DNA from: Halomarina pelagica
GTDB lineage: Archaea > Halobacteriota > Halobacteria > Halobacteriales > Haloarculaceae
Direction of reading: 5' to 3'
DNA length: 64,000 bases
Assembly: GCF_024228315.1 (NCBI RefSeq)
Contig: NZ_CP100454.1
Coordinates: 2,356,001 to 2,420,000 of the forward strand
Part shown: piece after piece, positions 27,820-35,970 of the stretch
How positions within the stretch are numbered: position 1 is the first letter of the stretch
How the letters are laid out: each line of letters opens with the position of its first letter
Notes under the pieces: generated by a model
The model's database searches: none
What the model was told of the DNA's origin: nothing
The model's input: only the letters and a program-made list of their open reading frames with translations
Position numbers and translations under genes: made by a program

Positions 27820-28482
27820 CTACTCCGTCCCCGGGGCGGGACCGAAGCTCTCGATCTTGGCGGCCTCGGCGTCGCCGCCCGCGGCGACGAGCGCCTCGGT
27901 GGCCGCCTCGACGAACGGCGCGAACCCGTAGACGAACGTCCCGCGATCCCCCTCGACCCCGTCGAGCGCCTCGACGAGGGCGGCGTCGAGCGCCTCGTCC
28001 TCGGAGAGGACGTACACCCGCGCGCCGCCCGCCGCGAGTTCGGCCAGGCGCTCCTCGTGAATCGGTTCGTCGTCGCGGTAGACGACGGTCGCCCGCCCGC
28101 CGTCGGCGAGCGTGCGCTCCGCGATGCCGACCGCGGGACCGATTCCCGGCCCGCCTGCGAGCACGAGCGTCTCGGCTTCGTCCTCGTAGTGGGCGTCGCC
28201 GAACGGCCCGGTGAAGTGCAGCGCGTCGCCCGGCGCGAGGGTCGCGACGTACGTTCCGAACGCGCCGTCGGGATCGACGGTGAGCGTCACCTCGAACGTG
28301 TCCGTCACGGCCGGCGAGGAGATGGTGTAGAAACGGGCGACGGTCTCGCCCGCTACCTCCGCGCTGAGCCTGACGAACTGGCCGGGGCGCGCGTCGAAGT
28401 CCGGGGGCGTCTCGAAGTCGATGGCGACGGCGTTCGGTCCCACGTCTCGAACGGCGGCGACGGTCACGGGAGTCGGGTCCAT
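27820..28482 (-). CDS. FAD-dependent ferredoxin/NAD(P)H reductase-like protein
   Basis: This 220-residue protein has the ferredoxin-reductase fold. 'ARFYTISSPAV' is the FAD-binding RxYS-type motif, 'GTYVATLAPGDALHFTGPFG' completes the barrel, and 'LVLAGGPGIGPAVGIAERTL' is the nucleotide-binding glycine loop. The C-terminal 'YGFAPFVEAATEAL' matches the usual last helix region. There is no iron-sulfur domain. It could pass electrons between NAD(P)H and ferredoxin or flavodoxin. It is divergent from korA, a ferredoxin-using enzyme, and upstream of the nitronate monooxygenase-like gene. Confidence 0.88.
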   Translation of the reverse strand: MDPTPVTVAAVRDVGPNAVAIDFETPPDFDARPGQFVRLSAEVAGETVARFYTISSPAVTDTFEVTLTVDPDGAFGTYVATLAPGDALHFTGPFGDAHYEDEAETLVLAGGPGIGPAVGIAERTLADGGRATVVYRDDEPIHEERLAELAAGGARVYVLSEDEALDAALVEALDGVEGDRGTFVYGFAPFVEAATEALVAAGGDAEAAKIESFGPAPGTE

Positions 28483-28589
28483 GTATAGTGTGCGTTCGTC
28501 CGATTCGAAGGGAGTTTCGGTCGTGTCGACTGGACACCTATACGGTATTCAGAAGTCTTTTGCGGTGTGGCGGGGTACCGACGACTAGC

Positions 28590-30353
28590 ATGCCCGAAGA
28601 CCTCAACTGGGCCATCGGCGGCGAGGCCGGCGATGGTATCGACTCTACTGGGAAGATCTTCGCCCAGGCGCTCTCGCGAGCGGGTCGACACGTCTTCACC
28701 TCGAAGGACTTCGCGTCCCGGATTCGCGGCGGATACACCGCCTACAAGGTCCGGACGTCGGTCGATCGCGTCGAGAGCGTCGTCGATCGCCTCGACATCC
28801 TCATCGCGCTGACCCAGCGCACCGTCGACGAGAACCTCGACGAACTCCACGAGGGGTCTGTCATCATCTACGACGGCGAGCGGACGACGATGCAGGACCT
28901 CGAGATCCCCGAGGGGATGATCGGCCTCGACGTACCGCTCAAGAGCCTGGCCGAGGACGCGGGTGGCGCGATCATGCGCAACGTCGTCGCGCTCGGCGCG
29001 GCCTGCGCGGTCGCCGACTTCCCGATCGAGAACCTCGACGAGTCGCTCCAGAAGCGCTTCGGGGGCAAGGGCGAGTCCATCGTCGAGAACAACAAGGAGG
29101 CCGCCCGCCTCGGACGGGAGTACGTCCGCGAGAACTACGACCACGAGTTCGACTACGAACTGGAGACGACGGACGCGGACTACGTCCTGCTCAACGGCGA
29201 CGAGGCCATCGGGATGGGCGCGATCGCCGCGGGCTGTCGGTTCTACTCGGGCTACCCCATCACCCCCGCGACGAACGTGATGGAGTACCTCACGGGCCGC
29301 ATCGAGCGCTACGGCGGGGCCGTGATCCAGGCGGAGGACGAACTCTCGGCGATCAACATGGCGCTCGGCGCGGCGCGCGCCGGCGCGCGGGCGATGACGG
29401 CCACCTCCGGTCCGGGGATCGACCTGATGACCGAGACCTTCGGGCTGGTCGCCACGACCGAGACGCCCCTGGTGATCGTCGACGTGATGCGCTCCGGTCC
29501 GTCGACCGGGATGCCGACGAAGCAGGAACAGGGCGACCTCAACATGCTCCTCTACGGCGGTCACGGCGAGATCCCGCGGTTCGTCCTCGCCCCGACGACC
29601 GTGAGCGAGTGCTTCCACAAGGCGGTCGAGGCCTTCAACCTCGCCGAGAAGTACCAGACGCCGGTCTTCCTCGCCGCCGATCTCGCGCTCGCGGTCACCG
29701 AGCAGACCTTCCCGCCGGAGGAGTTCGACATGGACGCCGTCGAGATCGATCGCGGGAACGTCGTTTCCGAGGGGCAGATCGACGAGTGGGTCAGCGAGTC
29801 CGGGCAGTTCCAGCCCCACCTCGAGACCGAGGACGGCATCAGCCCGCGGACGTTCCCCGGGAACGCCGGCGGCGCGCACATGACGACCGGCCTCGAACAC
29901 GACGCGCTCGGCCGCCGCACGGAGGACACCGACGTGCGGGTCGACCAGGTCGACAAGCGAAACCGGAAGGTCGAGACGGCCATCGAGCGCGAGGACTGGT
30001 CGCCCCGGGAGTTCGGCGACGCCGACTCCGACACGCTGATCATCTCATGGGGCTCGAACGAGGGCGCGATGCGCGAGGCGATGGGCTTCCTCGAGGAGGA
30101 CGGCGTCTCGGTCCGCTTCGTCTCGGTGCCGTACATCTTCCCCCGCCCCGACCTGACCGACGCCGTCGAGGCGGCGGACGAGGTCATCGTCGTCGAGTGT
30201 AACGCCACCGGGCAGTTCGCCGACCTCGTCGAACACGACGCCCTTACCCGCGTCAAGCGCATAAACAAGTACGACGGCGTCCGCTTCAAGGCGGACGAAC
30301 TCGCGGAGGACGTCAAACGCGTGCTCGGAGAGAGCGCGGAGGTGACTGCATGA
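28590..30353 (+). CDS. korA: 2-oxoacid:ferredoxin oxidoreductase, alpha (gamma-alpha fused) subunit
   Basis: This 587-residue subunit joins a gamma-type domain (residues 1-190, 'WAIGGEAGDGIDSTGKIFAQAL') to an alpha domain ('GAIAAGCRFYSGYPITPATNVMEYL', 'EDELSAINMALGAARAGARAMTATSGPG'). With KorB it oxidatively decarboxylates a 2-oxoacid, transfers the acyl group to CoA and reduces ferredoxin. Fusion of gamma and alpha is the haloarchaeal arrangement. I favour the 2-oxoglutarate enzyme over the pyruvate enzyme from overall size, but the substrate is not certain. The ATG is at 28590; the gene overlaps korB by four bases (ATGA). Confidence 0.88.
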   Translation: MPEDLNWAIGGEAGDGIDSTGKIFAQALSRAGRHVFTSKDFASRIRGGYTAYKVRTSVDRVESVVDRLDILIALTQRTVDENLDELHEGSVIIYDGERTTMQDLEIPEGMIGLDVPLKSLAEDAGGAIMRNVVALGAACAVADFPIENLDESLQKRFGGKGESIVENNKEAARLGREYVRENYDHEFDYELETTDADYVLLNGDEAIGMGAIAAGCRFYSGYPITPATNVMEYLTGRIERYGGAVIQAEDELSAINMALGAARAGARAMTATSGPGIDLMTETFGLVATTETPLVIVDVMRSGPSTGMPTKQEQGDLNMLLYGGHGEIPRFVLAPTTVSECFHKAVEAFNLAEKYQTPVFLAADLALAVTEQTFPPEEFDMDAVEIDRGNVVSEGQIDEWVSESGQFQPHLETEDGISPRTFPGNAGGAHMTTGLEHDALGRRTEDTDVRVDQVDKRNRKVETAIEREDWSPREFGDADSDTLIISWGSNEGAMREAMGFLEEDGVSVRFVSVPYIFPRPDLTDAVEAADEVIVVECNATGQFADLVEHDALTRVKRINKYDGVRFKADELAEDVKRVLGESAEVTA

Positions 30354-31216
30354 GTTCCCAAGTTCGATTCACCGACTTCAAGTCCGACAAGCAACCCACC
30401 TGGTGTCCCGGCTGTGGCGACTTCGGGACGATGAACGGCATGATGAAGGCGCTCGCCAACACGGGCAACGACCCCGACAACACGTTCATCGTCGCGGGGA
30501 TCGGTTGCTCGGGCAAGATCGGGACGTACATGCACAGCTACGCGCTGCACGGCGTCCACGGTCGCGCCCTGCCCGTCGGCATCGGCGTCAAGGCGGCCAA
30601 CCCGAACCTCGAAGTGATGGTCGCCGGCGGCGACGGCGACGGCTACTCGATCGGTGCCGGCCACTTCGTCCACGCCGTGCGCCGGAACATGGACATGACC
30701 TACGTCGTCATGGACAACCGCATCTACGGGCTGACGAAGGGGCAGTTCTCGCCCACCTCGCGCGAGGACTTCGAGACCTCGACCTCGCCGGACGGCACCC
30801 ACCAGGCCCCGGTCAACCCGCTCGCGCTGGCGCTCGCCGCCGGCGGGACGTTCATCGCCCAGTCGTTCTCCTCGGACGCCCAGCGACACGCCCAGATCGT
30901 CCAGGAGGCCATCGAGCACCCCGGCTTCGGCTTCGTCAACGTCTACTCGCCGTGCGTCACGTTCAACGACGTGGACACCTACGACTACTTCCGCGACTCG
31001 CTGGTCGACCTCGCGGACGACGAGGACTACGACTCGACGGACTACGACCAGGCCAAGGAGGTCATCCTCGACTCCGACAAGGAGTATCAGGGCGTCATCT
31101 ACCGCGACGAGAACTCGGTGCCCTACAACGAGAGCATGGGCCTGACCGAGAACATGTCCGAGATCCCCGACGGCGCGCCCGAGGACGCGATGGACCTGGT
31201 GCGGGAGTTCTACTGA
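30350..31216 (+). CDS. korB: 2-oxoacid:ferredoxin oxidoreductase, beta (TPP-binding) subunit
   Basis: This 288-residue subunit binds thiamine diphosphate: 'GGDGDGYSIGAGHFVHAVRRN' and 'VVMDNRIYGLTKGQFSPTS' form the GDG...N motif. N-terminal cysteines in 'PTWCPGCGDFG' and 'GIGCSGKIGTY', plus C-terminal 'YSPCVTFND', are the family cluster ligands. It completes the enzyme with KorA, with which it overlaps by four bases. The stop is followed at once by an extragenic hairpin element, and then by the AT-rich island. Confidence 0.92.
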   Translation: MSSQVRFTDFKSDKQPTWCPGCGDFGTMNGMMKALANTGNDPDNTFIVAGIGCSGKIGTYMHSYALHGVHGRALPVGIGVKAANPNLEVMVAGGDGDGYSIGAGHFVHAVRRNMDMTYVVMDNRIYGLTKGQFSPTSREDFETSTSPDGTHQAPVNPLALALAAGGTFIAQSFSSDAQRHAQIVQEAIEHPGFGFVNVYSPCVTFNDVDTYDYFRDSLVDLADDEDYDSTDYDQAKEVILDSDKEYQGVIYRDENSVPYNESMGLTENMSEIPDGAPEDAMDLVREFY

Positions 31217-31571
31217 CCCACCACGTTTTTACGCCTCGGGTTTCCTCGCTCGGTCTTCGACCTCGCTGCGGGAACCGCTCGGCGCAAAAACCTGGACTAA
31301 AAACGCCGAGTTCGAGCGCGACGCGCTCGAACGCGGTGACCCGAGCTCGTTTCACTCGCGCGGACGAATGTGTCACTTCTTGTTTAGAGTGAAACTCGCA
31401 TCTACCTTATGCCTAGTTTATAATAATCGTACACCTTCTCCTAACTAAATTATATGTGGATCTACATTAACGATTCTTATTGGTTATATGTGGGAAGGGG
31501 ACATTTTTAATATTCTCTAACAACTGCAAGTTTGCTATCTATCTATAACAACTGAGGCGTAATATCTTCCA
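31217..31571. other. Spacer after korB: extragenic element then AT-rich island edge
   Basis: The first 130 bases hold extragenic element copy E2. From about 31375 the base composition drops abruptly to AT-rich. Two direct repeat pairs lie in this AT-rich part: ttatatgtgg at 31450-31459 and 31484-31493, and taacaactg at 31518-31526 and 31546-31554. No tRNA, integrase or clear target-site duplication is visible at the boundary. Confidence 0.5.
31218..31305 (+). repeat. Hairpin-bearing extragenic element, copy E2 (after korB)
   Basis: The core reads CCACgTTTTT...GGGTTTCCTCGCTCG...GGGAACCGCTC...AAAAACCTGGACtAAAAAC. The same block order, with GGGTTTCCTCGCTCG and GGGAACCGCTC, is found in the minus-strand copy at 47162-47245. 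It starts three bases after the korB stop. Confidence 0.65.
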
Positions 31572-32609
31572 TCACATAATCTCTACAGGGTAAAAATCGC
31601 TTGGGCGATGACCAAATGGTGCATTATGGTGGACATCGTTACTTATCATCTTTAGCGTATTCTCTCGGTATTCCTCAAAGAAGCCAATGGGGAAAGCATC
31701 CCAGAAGACTAGACAACAGAGATTCAAAAATACACTGCCTAGCGAATGCGTTATGAATTCGCTATGAGCTGTTGGATTTCTCAGACAGCGGATAAATTCA
31801 TAGAAATCTGATTTATTATTCATCTCCGACTCGATCTCCTCAGCATATTCGTCAAATAGGGCTCGGAACGTCTCTTGTTTTTCTTGGTCAAAATTACGGA
31901 TAGAGTCTAACGCACTGGCAGTTGCTTCTTCAGCCTCCTCTTCGTGCCATAATTTCAATGCTCCTTTTATATAGACTCTCTTACCGCCGCCAGCGTATTC
32001 TGATACATCAAATTCTTCACTACCATTACTATACAAATCGTGCAATACGCCGTCCACACCCATCTGCCTGCATCTCCGACGAAGGAGACCCTCAAGAGTA
32101 GACGTTCCGAGTCGGGTGACTAGACGAAAGCTATCAATTGTGATTGCGTTGTAACTTGGGTTCGCATCAAATTTATCCAACTTTCCGCCGCTAGCTACGA
32201 CGCGAAGTTCCTGTCTCTTCATAGTCAGTGCAATCTGAATTAAAACATTCAGGTCTCGGAGTATATCTGTACCAAGCCTCGTCAGTTGCTCGTAAGATTT
32301 GTTTCTAGAGTACAATATTCTCAATAATGCAGACATAGAACCAGTCCAAGCCCAATACTGAACATGGTCTTCCCAAAATTCAGCCATGGCAGATTTTAGC
32401 GTTAGATCGCAGAGATATTTGGGTAATTCTCTCAGTTCATCTAAAGAAAGCATCCAGATGGCCCGGTCAGTAAGTAATACACGAGAATGTGGACCGATAT
32501 GAGAGCGAAAACTATCCACCCCAGAGTTGCTTCTCATTTCATCGAAATTTCGAGATTCTAAATGTTCTCTGACTCGGTCTTCAAAGATACGACTTGGGGA
32601 GAGAGGCAT
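31572..32609 (-). CDS. Orphan protein with HEPN-like RNxxxH motif (possible defence ribonuclease)
   Basis: This 345-residue protein is encoded within the AT-rich island. I do not recognise the family as a whole. Near the C-terminus, 'FIRCLRNPTAHSEF' contains R277-N-P-T-A-H282, the RNxxxH signature of HEPN ribonucleases. It is embedded in a helical context ('EEIESEMNNKSDFYEF' before it), as in abortive-infection and toxin proteins. The N-terminal two thirds are mixed helix/strand without a visible NTPase or DNA-binding motif. The start is the ATG at 32609; a TTG lies four codons upstream. No antitoxin-like partner is adjacent. Defence is inference from motif and context. Confidence 0.65.
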   Translation of the reverse strand: MPLSPSRIFEDRVREHLESRNFDEMRSNSGVDSFRSHIGPHSRVLLTDRAIWMLSLDELRELPKYLCDLTLKSAMAEFWEDHVQYWAWTGSMSALLRILYSRNKSYEQLTRLGTDILRDLNVLIQIALTMKRQELRVVASGGKLDKFDANPSYNAITIDSFRLVTRLGTSTLEGLLRRRCRQMGVDGVLHDLYSNGSEEFDVSEYAGGGKRVYIKGALKLWHEEEAEEATASALDSIRNFDQEKQETFRALFDEYAEEIESEMNNKSDFYEFIRCLRNPTAHSEFITHSLGSVFLNLCCLVFWDAFPIGFFEEYRENTLKMISNDVHHNAPFGHRPSDFYPVEIM

Positions 32610-32944
32610 AAAGAAGATCAAGGCTACCTAGGACTTATACTATCGTGATTGCTTATTAGCACCAATTTTCTATTCGTTCAATGGTGTATAGGGCGCACAA
32701 TTTCTATCCAACAATCCTCTAAAGAGTAGAATATCTGTTCGATAGGAGCCACGCAGTACTTGTCTTTTGGTCAGTACCATGGTACATGGAAACGGATAGC
32801 CACGGCTTCTTATTCCATGGCACCGTTGGTGTGTCTCCCAGGCGGTCCGCTACTGTACTCGACACGCTTTTCAGGTACACTGTCTCCTCGACGAGTCGTA
32901 CCGGAACGAGGTACTGATAACGGTCGGTGGCACAACTGAAACGC
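32610..32944. other. Spacer between HEPN-like gene and reductase, AT-rich to mixed
   Basis: The promoter of the minus-strand HEPN-like gene lies at 32633-32644. The following 280 bases have intermediate composition. A frame on the minus strand from 32719 to about 32920 has an unusual but protein-like composition (Trp, Tyr, His, Thr present). It continues antisense into the reductase gene and has no start of its own; it could be a relic. I see no RNA gene. Confidence 0.4.
32633..32644 (-). promoter_or_regulatory. TATA-like box of the HEPN-like gene
   Basis: Reading on the minus strand, gatagtataagt lies about 25-30 bases before the ATG at 32609, the usual distance for a leaderless haloarchaeal transcript. 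This supports the ATG rather than the TTG four codons upstream. Confidence 0.5.
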
Positions 32945-34249
32945 ATGACGAAGAAGACGACGACATCTTCTAGCGCGAACGGAGACGAGAGAGACCGCTT
33001 CGACGTCGTCATCGCGGGGGCGGGGCCCGCCGGGGGGCAGTGCGCTCGCGACCTCGCCGCGCGCGGATACGACGTCGTCGTCCTCGAGACCGAAGCCGAG
33101 GACGAGTTCCCGCGACAGAGCAACAAATCGACCGCGGGGACGTTCCCGTCGATGATGACGGCCTTCGGCGTCCCCGACCGACTCGCGGAGACGTTCACCG
33201 ACAGCGTCGTCGTCGAGTCGCCCAACGGCCACTACGAGCGAGCCCAGCCCGGGGCGGTCCTCGACTTCGCCGCGTTCAAACGCTGGCTCGTGGCGGACGC
33301 GCGCGACCGCGGCGCGGAGTTCCGCTTCGAGTCCCGCGTCTCCGGGCCCATCACCGACGGCGGACGGGTCGTCGGCGTGACGTACGCCGGCTCCGAGGAG
33401 GTGTACGGCGACGTCGTCGTCGACGCGACCGGCCCGAGCGCGCCGCTCGCGAAGGCCCTCGGCGTGAGCGACCTCCACCGCGCGAACCAGGCCATCGGCA
33501 TCGACTACAAGCTCGAGGGCGTCGACCTCGACCACGAGGACTACGCCGACCTCACCGGGGCGATGATGCTCCGTCTCGACCACGACATCGCGCCCGGCGG
33601 TTACTCGTGGATCTTCCACACGGGCGGCGACACCGCGAAGGTCGGCGTCTGTTACATCCAGAACGAGCGCCACCAGGAACTCGCCCGGGACGGGATGCGC
33701 ATCGACGACTACCTCGACTACTGGATGGACTCCGACCCGCGCTTCGAGAACGCCGAACCCGTCGAGGGCGCGCACGTCCTCCGCGGTTCGGCGCACATCC
33801 AGATGCCCGGTCGCCTGAGCACGGACGGCTTCATGGCGGTCGGCGACACCGTCCCGACCATCGACCCGCTCTGGGGCGAGGGCATCCACCAGGGGATGGA
33901 GTCCGGCCGTGCGGCGGCCATCACCGCCGACCACTGCCTGACGCTCGATACCCCCGACACCTCCGCCGACCGGATGTCGGTGTACGACGACCTCTGGCAC
34001 GAGCGCGTCGCGCCGAACATGCACCGGCGACTGCTCATGACGGAGTTGCTGTACCTCGCTCCGAACGAGCGATACGACAGGTTGATCCGCGACCTGAACC
34101 GACTCGCCCCCGAAACGCTGGCGAACGCCAGCGGCGGGAGTCTCCTCTCGATCGCTCGCCTGCTCGAACTCGACGACCTCCGGTATCTCGCGAAGCTAGC
34201 ACGGAACCGGCTCACGGACCCGCACCGCCGCTGGAATCCGCTCTCCTGA
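32945..34249 (+). CDS. Geranylgeranyl reductase-family FAD oxidoreductase
   Basis: This 434-residue flavoprotein starts its FAD-binding Rossmann motif with 'VVIAGAGPAGGQCARDLAARGYDVVVLE', shown here in part, and has the second family motif 'GFMAVGDTVPTIDPLWGEGIHQGMESGR'. 'VVVDATGPSAPLAKALGV' is the middle signature. Members reduce isoprenoid double bonds or hydroxylate lipids. In haloarchaea this group includes carotenoid and lipid modifying enzymes. The N-terminus is a short polar Thr/Ser/Lys tail. I chose the ATG at 32945, with an alternative GTG at 32927. It lies directly beside the AT-rich island and upstream of a paralog. Confidence 0.85.
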   Translation: MTKKTTTSSSANGDERDRFDVVIAGAGPAGGQCARDLAARGYDVVVLETEAEDEFPRQSNKSTAGTFPSMMTAFGVPDRLAETFTDSVVVESPNGHYERAQPGAVLDFAAFKRWLVADARDRGAEFRFESRVSGPITDGGRVVGVTYAGSEEVYGDVVVDATGPSAPLAKALGVSDLHRANQAIGIDYKLEGVDLDHEDYADLTGAMMLRLDHDIAPGGYSWIFHTGGDTAKVGVCYIQNERHQELARDGMRIDDYLDYWMDSDPRFENAEPVEGAHVLRGSAHIQMPGRLSTDGFMAVGDTVPTIDPLWGEGIHQGMESGRAAAITADHCLTLDTPDTSADRMSVYDDLWHERVAPNMHRRLLMTELLYLAPNERYDRLIRDLNRLAPETLANASGGSLLSIARLLELDDLRYLAKLARNRLTDPHRRWNPLS

Positions 34250-34316
34250 TCGCGAGCGATCGTCTCTCGTACGAGATATACGACTGTTTTTAAAACGTGC
34301 CCCGCAAAGTGCGGTC
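34250..34316 (+). promoter_or_regulatory. Promoter of the second geranylgeranyl reductase gene
   Basis: TTTTAAAA at 34287-34294 lies 23-30 bases before the ATG at 34317, so the transcript is probably leaderless or nearly so. The two paralogous reductase genes therefore seem separately transcribed. Confidence 0.55.
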
Positions 34317-35687
34317 ATGCCTGCGGAAACGTACGACGTGGTCGTCGTGGGTGGGGGGACGGCGGGCGCGTTCGCCGCTGCGACGGTCGCCCGCGAGGGA
34401 CTGGACGTGGTCGTCCTCGAGCGCAAGAGCGCCGAGGAGGCGGGGCACATCGCCTGCGGTGACGCGGTCAAGGGCAAGAGCACCTTCCCCGACGTGATCG
34501 ACCTCGACTACCTGCGGGAAGAGTCGTTCTCGAACGAGGGGATCACGCGCGCGCGGTTCGAGAACCCGCACAACGGCGAGACGCTCGACGTCCCCTTCGG
34601 CCCGACGAACGGTGCCGTCGTCGATCGTAAGCGCTACGGCGAGGTCCTCCTGGAGGAGGCCGAACGCGCCGGCGCGGAGATCCACTACGACACGGTCGTC
34701 CGCGACGTCGTCCAGAACGGGTCGATCTCGGGCGTGAAGGCAACCCGGAAGGGCTCGGTGCTCACCTACGAGGGAGAGGTGGTGATCGACGCCGCCGGAT
34801 CGCTCTCCCTCCTCCAGGACAAGGCCGACCTCTCGGACGCCACCTTCGATACGAACGTGAACTACTCGCAGTTCTGTTCGGCCTACCGCGAGATCGTCGA
34901 GGTCGAGGAGCCCGTCGAGTGGCACGACGCGCTCGTCTTCAAGCCGACCGAGGAACTGGGCTACCTGTGGTACTTCCCGCGGACGCCCACCGAGATCAAC
35001 GTCGGCCTCGGCTTCCAGATGAACAGGCCGCCGGTGAAGCTCGTCCAGGTGCTCAAGCGCGACCTGCGAAACCGCCCCGAGTTCCGGAACGCCCGCGTGA
35101 TCGACAAGCTGGGCGCGGCGCTCCCGACCCGGCGGCCCTACGACTCGGCGGTCGCGCCGGGGTTCGTGGCCGTCGGGGACGCCGCCGCCCACGTCAACCC
35201 CACCACCGGCGGCGGGATCCCCGGCGCGGCGAAGGCGGGCCACTGGGCCGCGCTGCAGGCCGTCGAGGCGATCTCCGAGGGGGCGACGGACGAGGCCGCC
35301 CTGTGGGAGTACAACCGGCGGGTCCAGACCGACTTCGGCAAGCGCTTCGCCGCGATGGACCTGTTCAACATCTGGGGCGGCGCGGTCGACATGGACGAGA
35401 TCATGGAGATCATCACGAAGCTCCCCGGCCAGCAGCTCGCGGACGTGCTCGGCTCCAGCGGCACCACGTCGATGCCCCTCTCGCTGAAGCTGAAGACCGC
35501 CGTCAAGTCGTTCGGCCACTGGCGTACCCTCTATCAGATCAAGCGGGTCAACGACACCGCGACCGAACTCAAGCGCATCTACGACGAGTTCCCCGCCTCC
35601 CCCGACGGCTTCGACCGCTGGCGGGCCAAGCGCGACGCGCTCATGGACGACTTCTACGACCTCGTGGGCGCGGAGCCGAAGTACTAG
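34317..35687 (+). CDS. Digeranylgeranylglycerophospholipid reductase-like flavoprotein
   Basis: This 456-residue enzyme belongs to the geranylgeranyl reductase family. It has the FAD motif 'YDVVVVGGGTAGAFAAATVA', 'GHIACGDAVKG' (the cysteine-containing substrate site typical of archaeal lipid-saturating members), 'GYLWYFPRTPTEINVGLGFQ', and 'VAVGDAAAHVNPTTGGGIPGAAKAG'. The expected role is saturation of the isoprenoid chains of archaeal membrane lipids at the membrane surface. It fits the lipid enzyme better than the upstream paralog because of the Cys motif and the GDAAAHVNPTTGGG block. An extragenic element begins just after the stop. Confidence 0.88.
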   Translation: MPAETYDVVVVGGGTAGAFAAATVAREGLDVVVLERKSAEEAGHIACGDAVKGKSTFPDVIDLDYLREESFSNEGITRARFENPHNGETLDVPFGPTNGAVVDRKRYGEVLLEEAERAGAEIHYDTVVRDVVQNGSISGVKATRKGSVLTYEGEVVIDAAGSLSLLQDKADLSDATFDTNVNYSQFCSAYREIVEVEEPVEWHDALVFKPTEELGYLWYFPRTPTEINVGLGFQMNRPPVKLVQVLKRDLRNRPEFRNARVIDKLGAALPTRRPYDSAVAPGFVAVGDAAAHVNPTTGGGIPGAAKAGHWAALQAVEAISEGATDEAALWEYNRRVQTDFGKRFAAMDLFNIWGGAVDMDEIMEIITKLPGQQLADVLGSSGTTSMPLSLKLKTAVKSFGHWRTLYQIKRVNDTATELKRIYDEFPASPDGFDRWRAKRDALMDDFYDLVGAEPKY

Positions 35688-35940
35688 ACCACCACCTTTT
35701 AACAGCCACCTTTTGCTGCGCTCGCGCGCCAGCGACACGCTTCGCGGTCGCTGGCGCGCGAGCGCAGCAAAATCTGGACCAAAAGCCAGCGTCACCTCTT
35801 CGGGCGCTCGCTGTGCTCGCGCCCTCGAAGGCTCCTTGGCCCGCTCGCTCCCTTCGGTCGCTCGCGGTGCGACTGATCGTGACGGCGGTGGGAGAGGGAG
35901 CTTCGACGACCCCGAACTCGTCGTTCTGCCGGCCCGTACC
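35688..35940. repeat. Hairpin-bearing extragenic element, copy E3, with a 26-bp perfect inverted repeat
   Basis: After ACCACCACCTTTT and CCACC there is a 26-bp perfect inverted repeat, arms 35711-35736 and 35747-35772, with a 10-base loop. Its outer ends are TTTT and AAAA. The AAAATCTGGACCAAAAGCC block follows. Further hairpin-like GC-rich sequence runs to about 35870, ending with 'ctccctt cggtcgctcgcgg'. The element lies just after the flavoprotein stop and could terminate transcription. The loop and right arm are repeated with one change at 38241-38280. Confidence 0.7.
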
Positions 35941-35948
35941 TTTATATC
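35941..35948 (+). promoter_or_regulatory. TATA-like box of candidate RNA copy 2
   Basis: TTTATATC lies 30 bases before the conserved GTG at 35971, the same distance as in copy 1 (5359 to 5389). The nearest downstream protein start on this strand is 200 bases away. Confidence 0.55.
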
Positions 35949-35970
35949 CGAGAGCGGGACCAGACTCCCC

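Larger units (their letters stand above)
31375..32720. other. AT-rich island carrying the HEPN-like gene
   Basis: Base composition changes sharply at about 31375 and gradually recovers by about 32740-32940. The island contains one long gene on the minus strand. Six CTAG tetranucleotides are present (31413, 31709, 32120, 32191, 32305, 32628), a motif that is scarce elsewhere in the window. Codon use is AT-rich, unlike all neighbours. These are signs of recent transfer. No integrase, transposase or tRNA flanks it. Confidence 0.7.

Noticed and set aside
31375-32940. Insertion sequence or integrated element
   Set aside because: No transposase, integrase, terminal inverted repeat or tRNA target was found at the edges.
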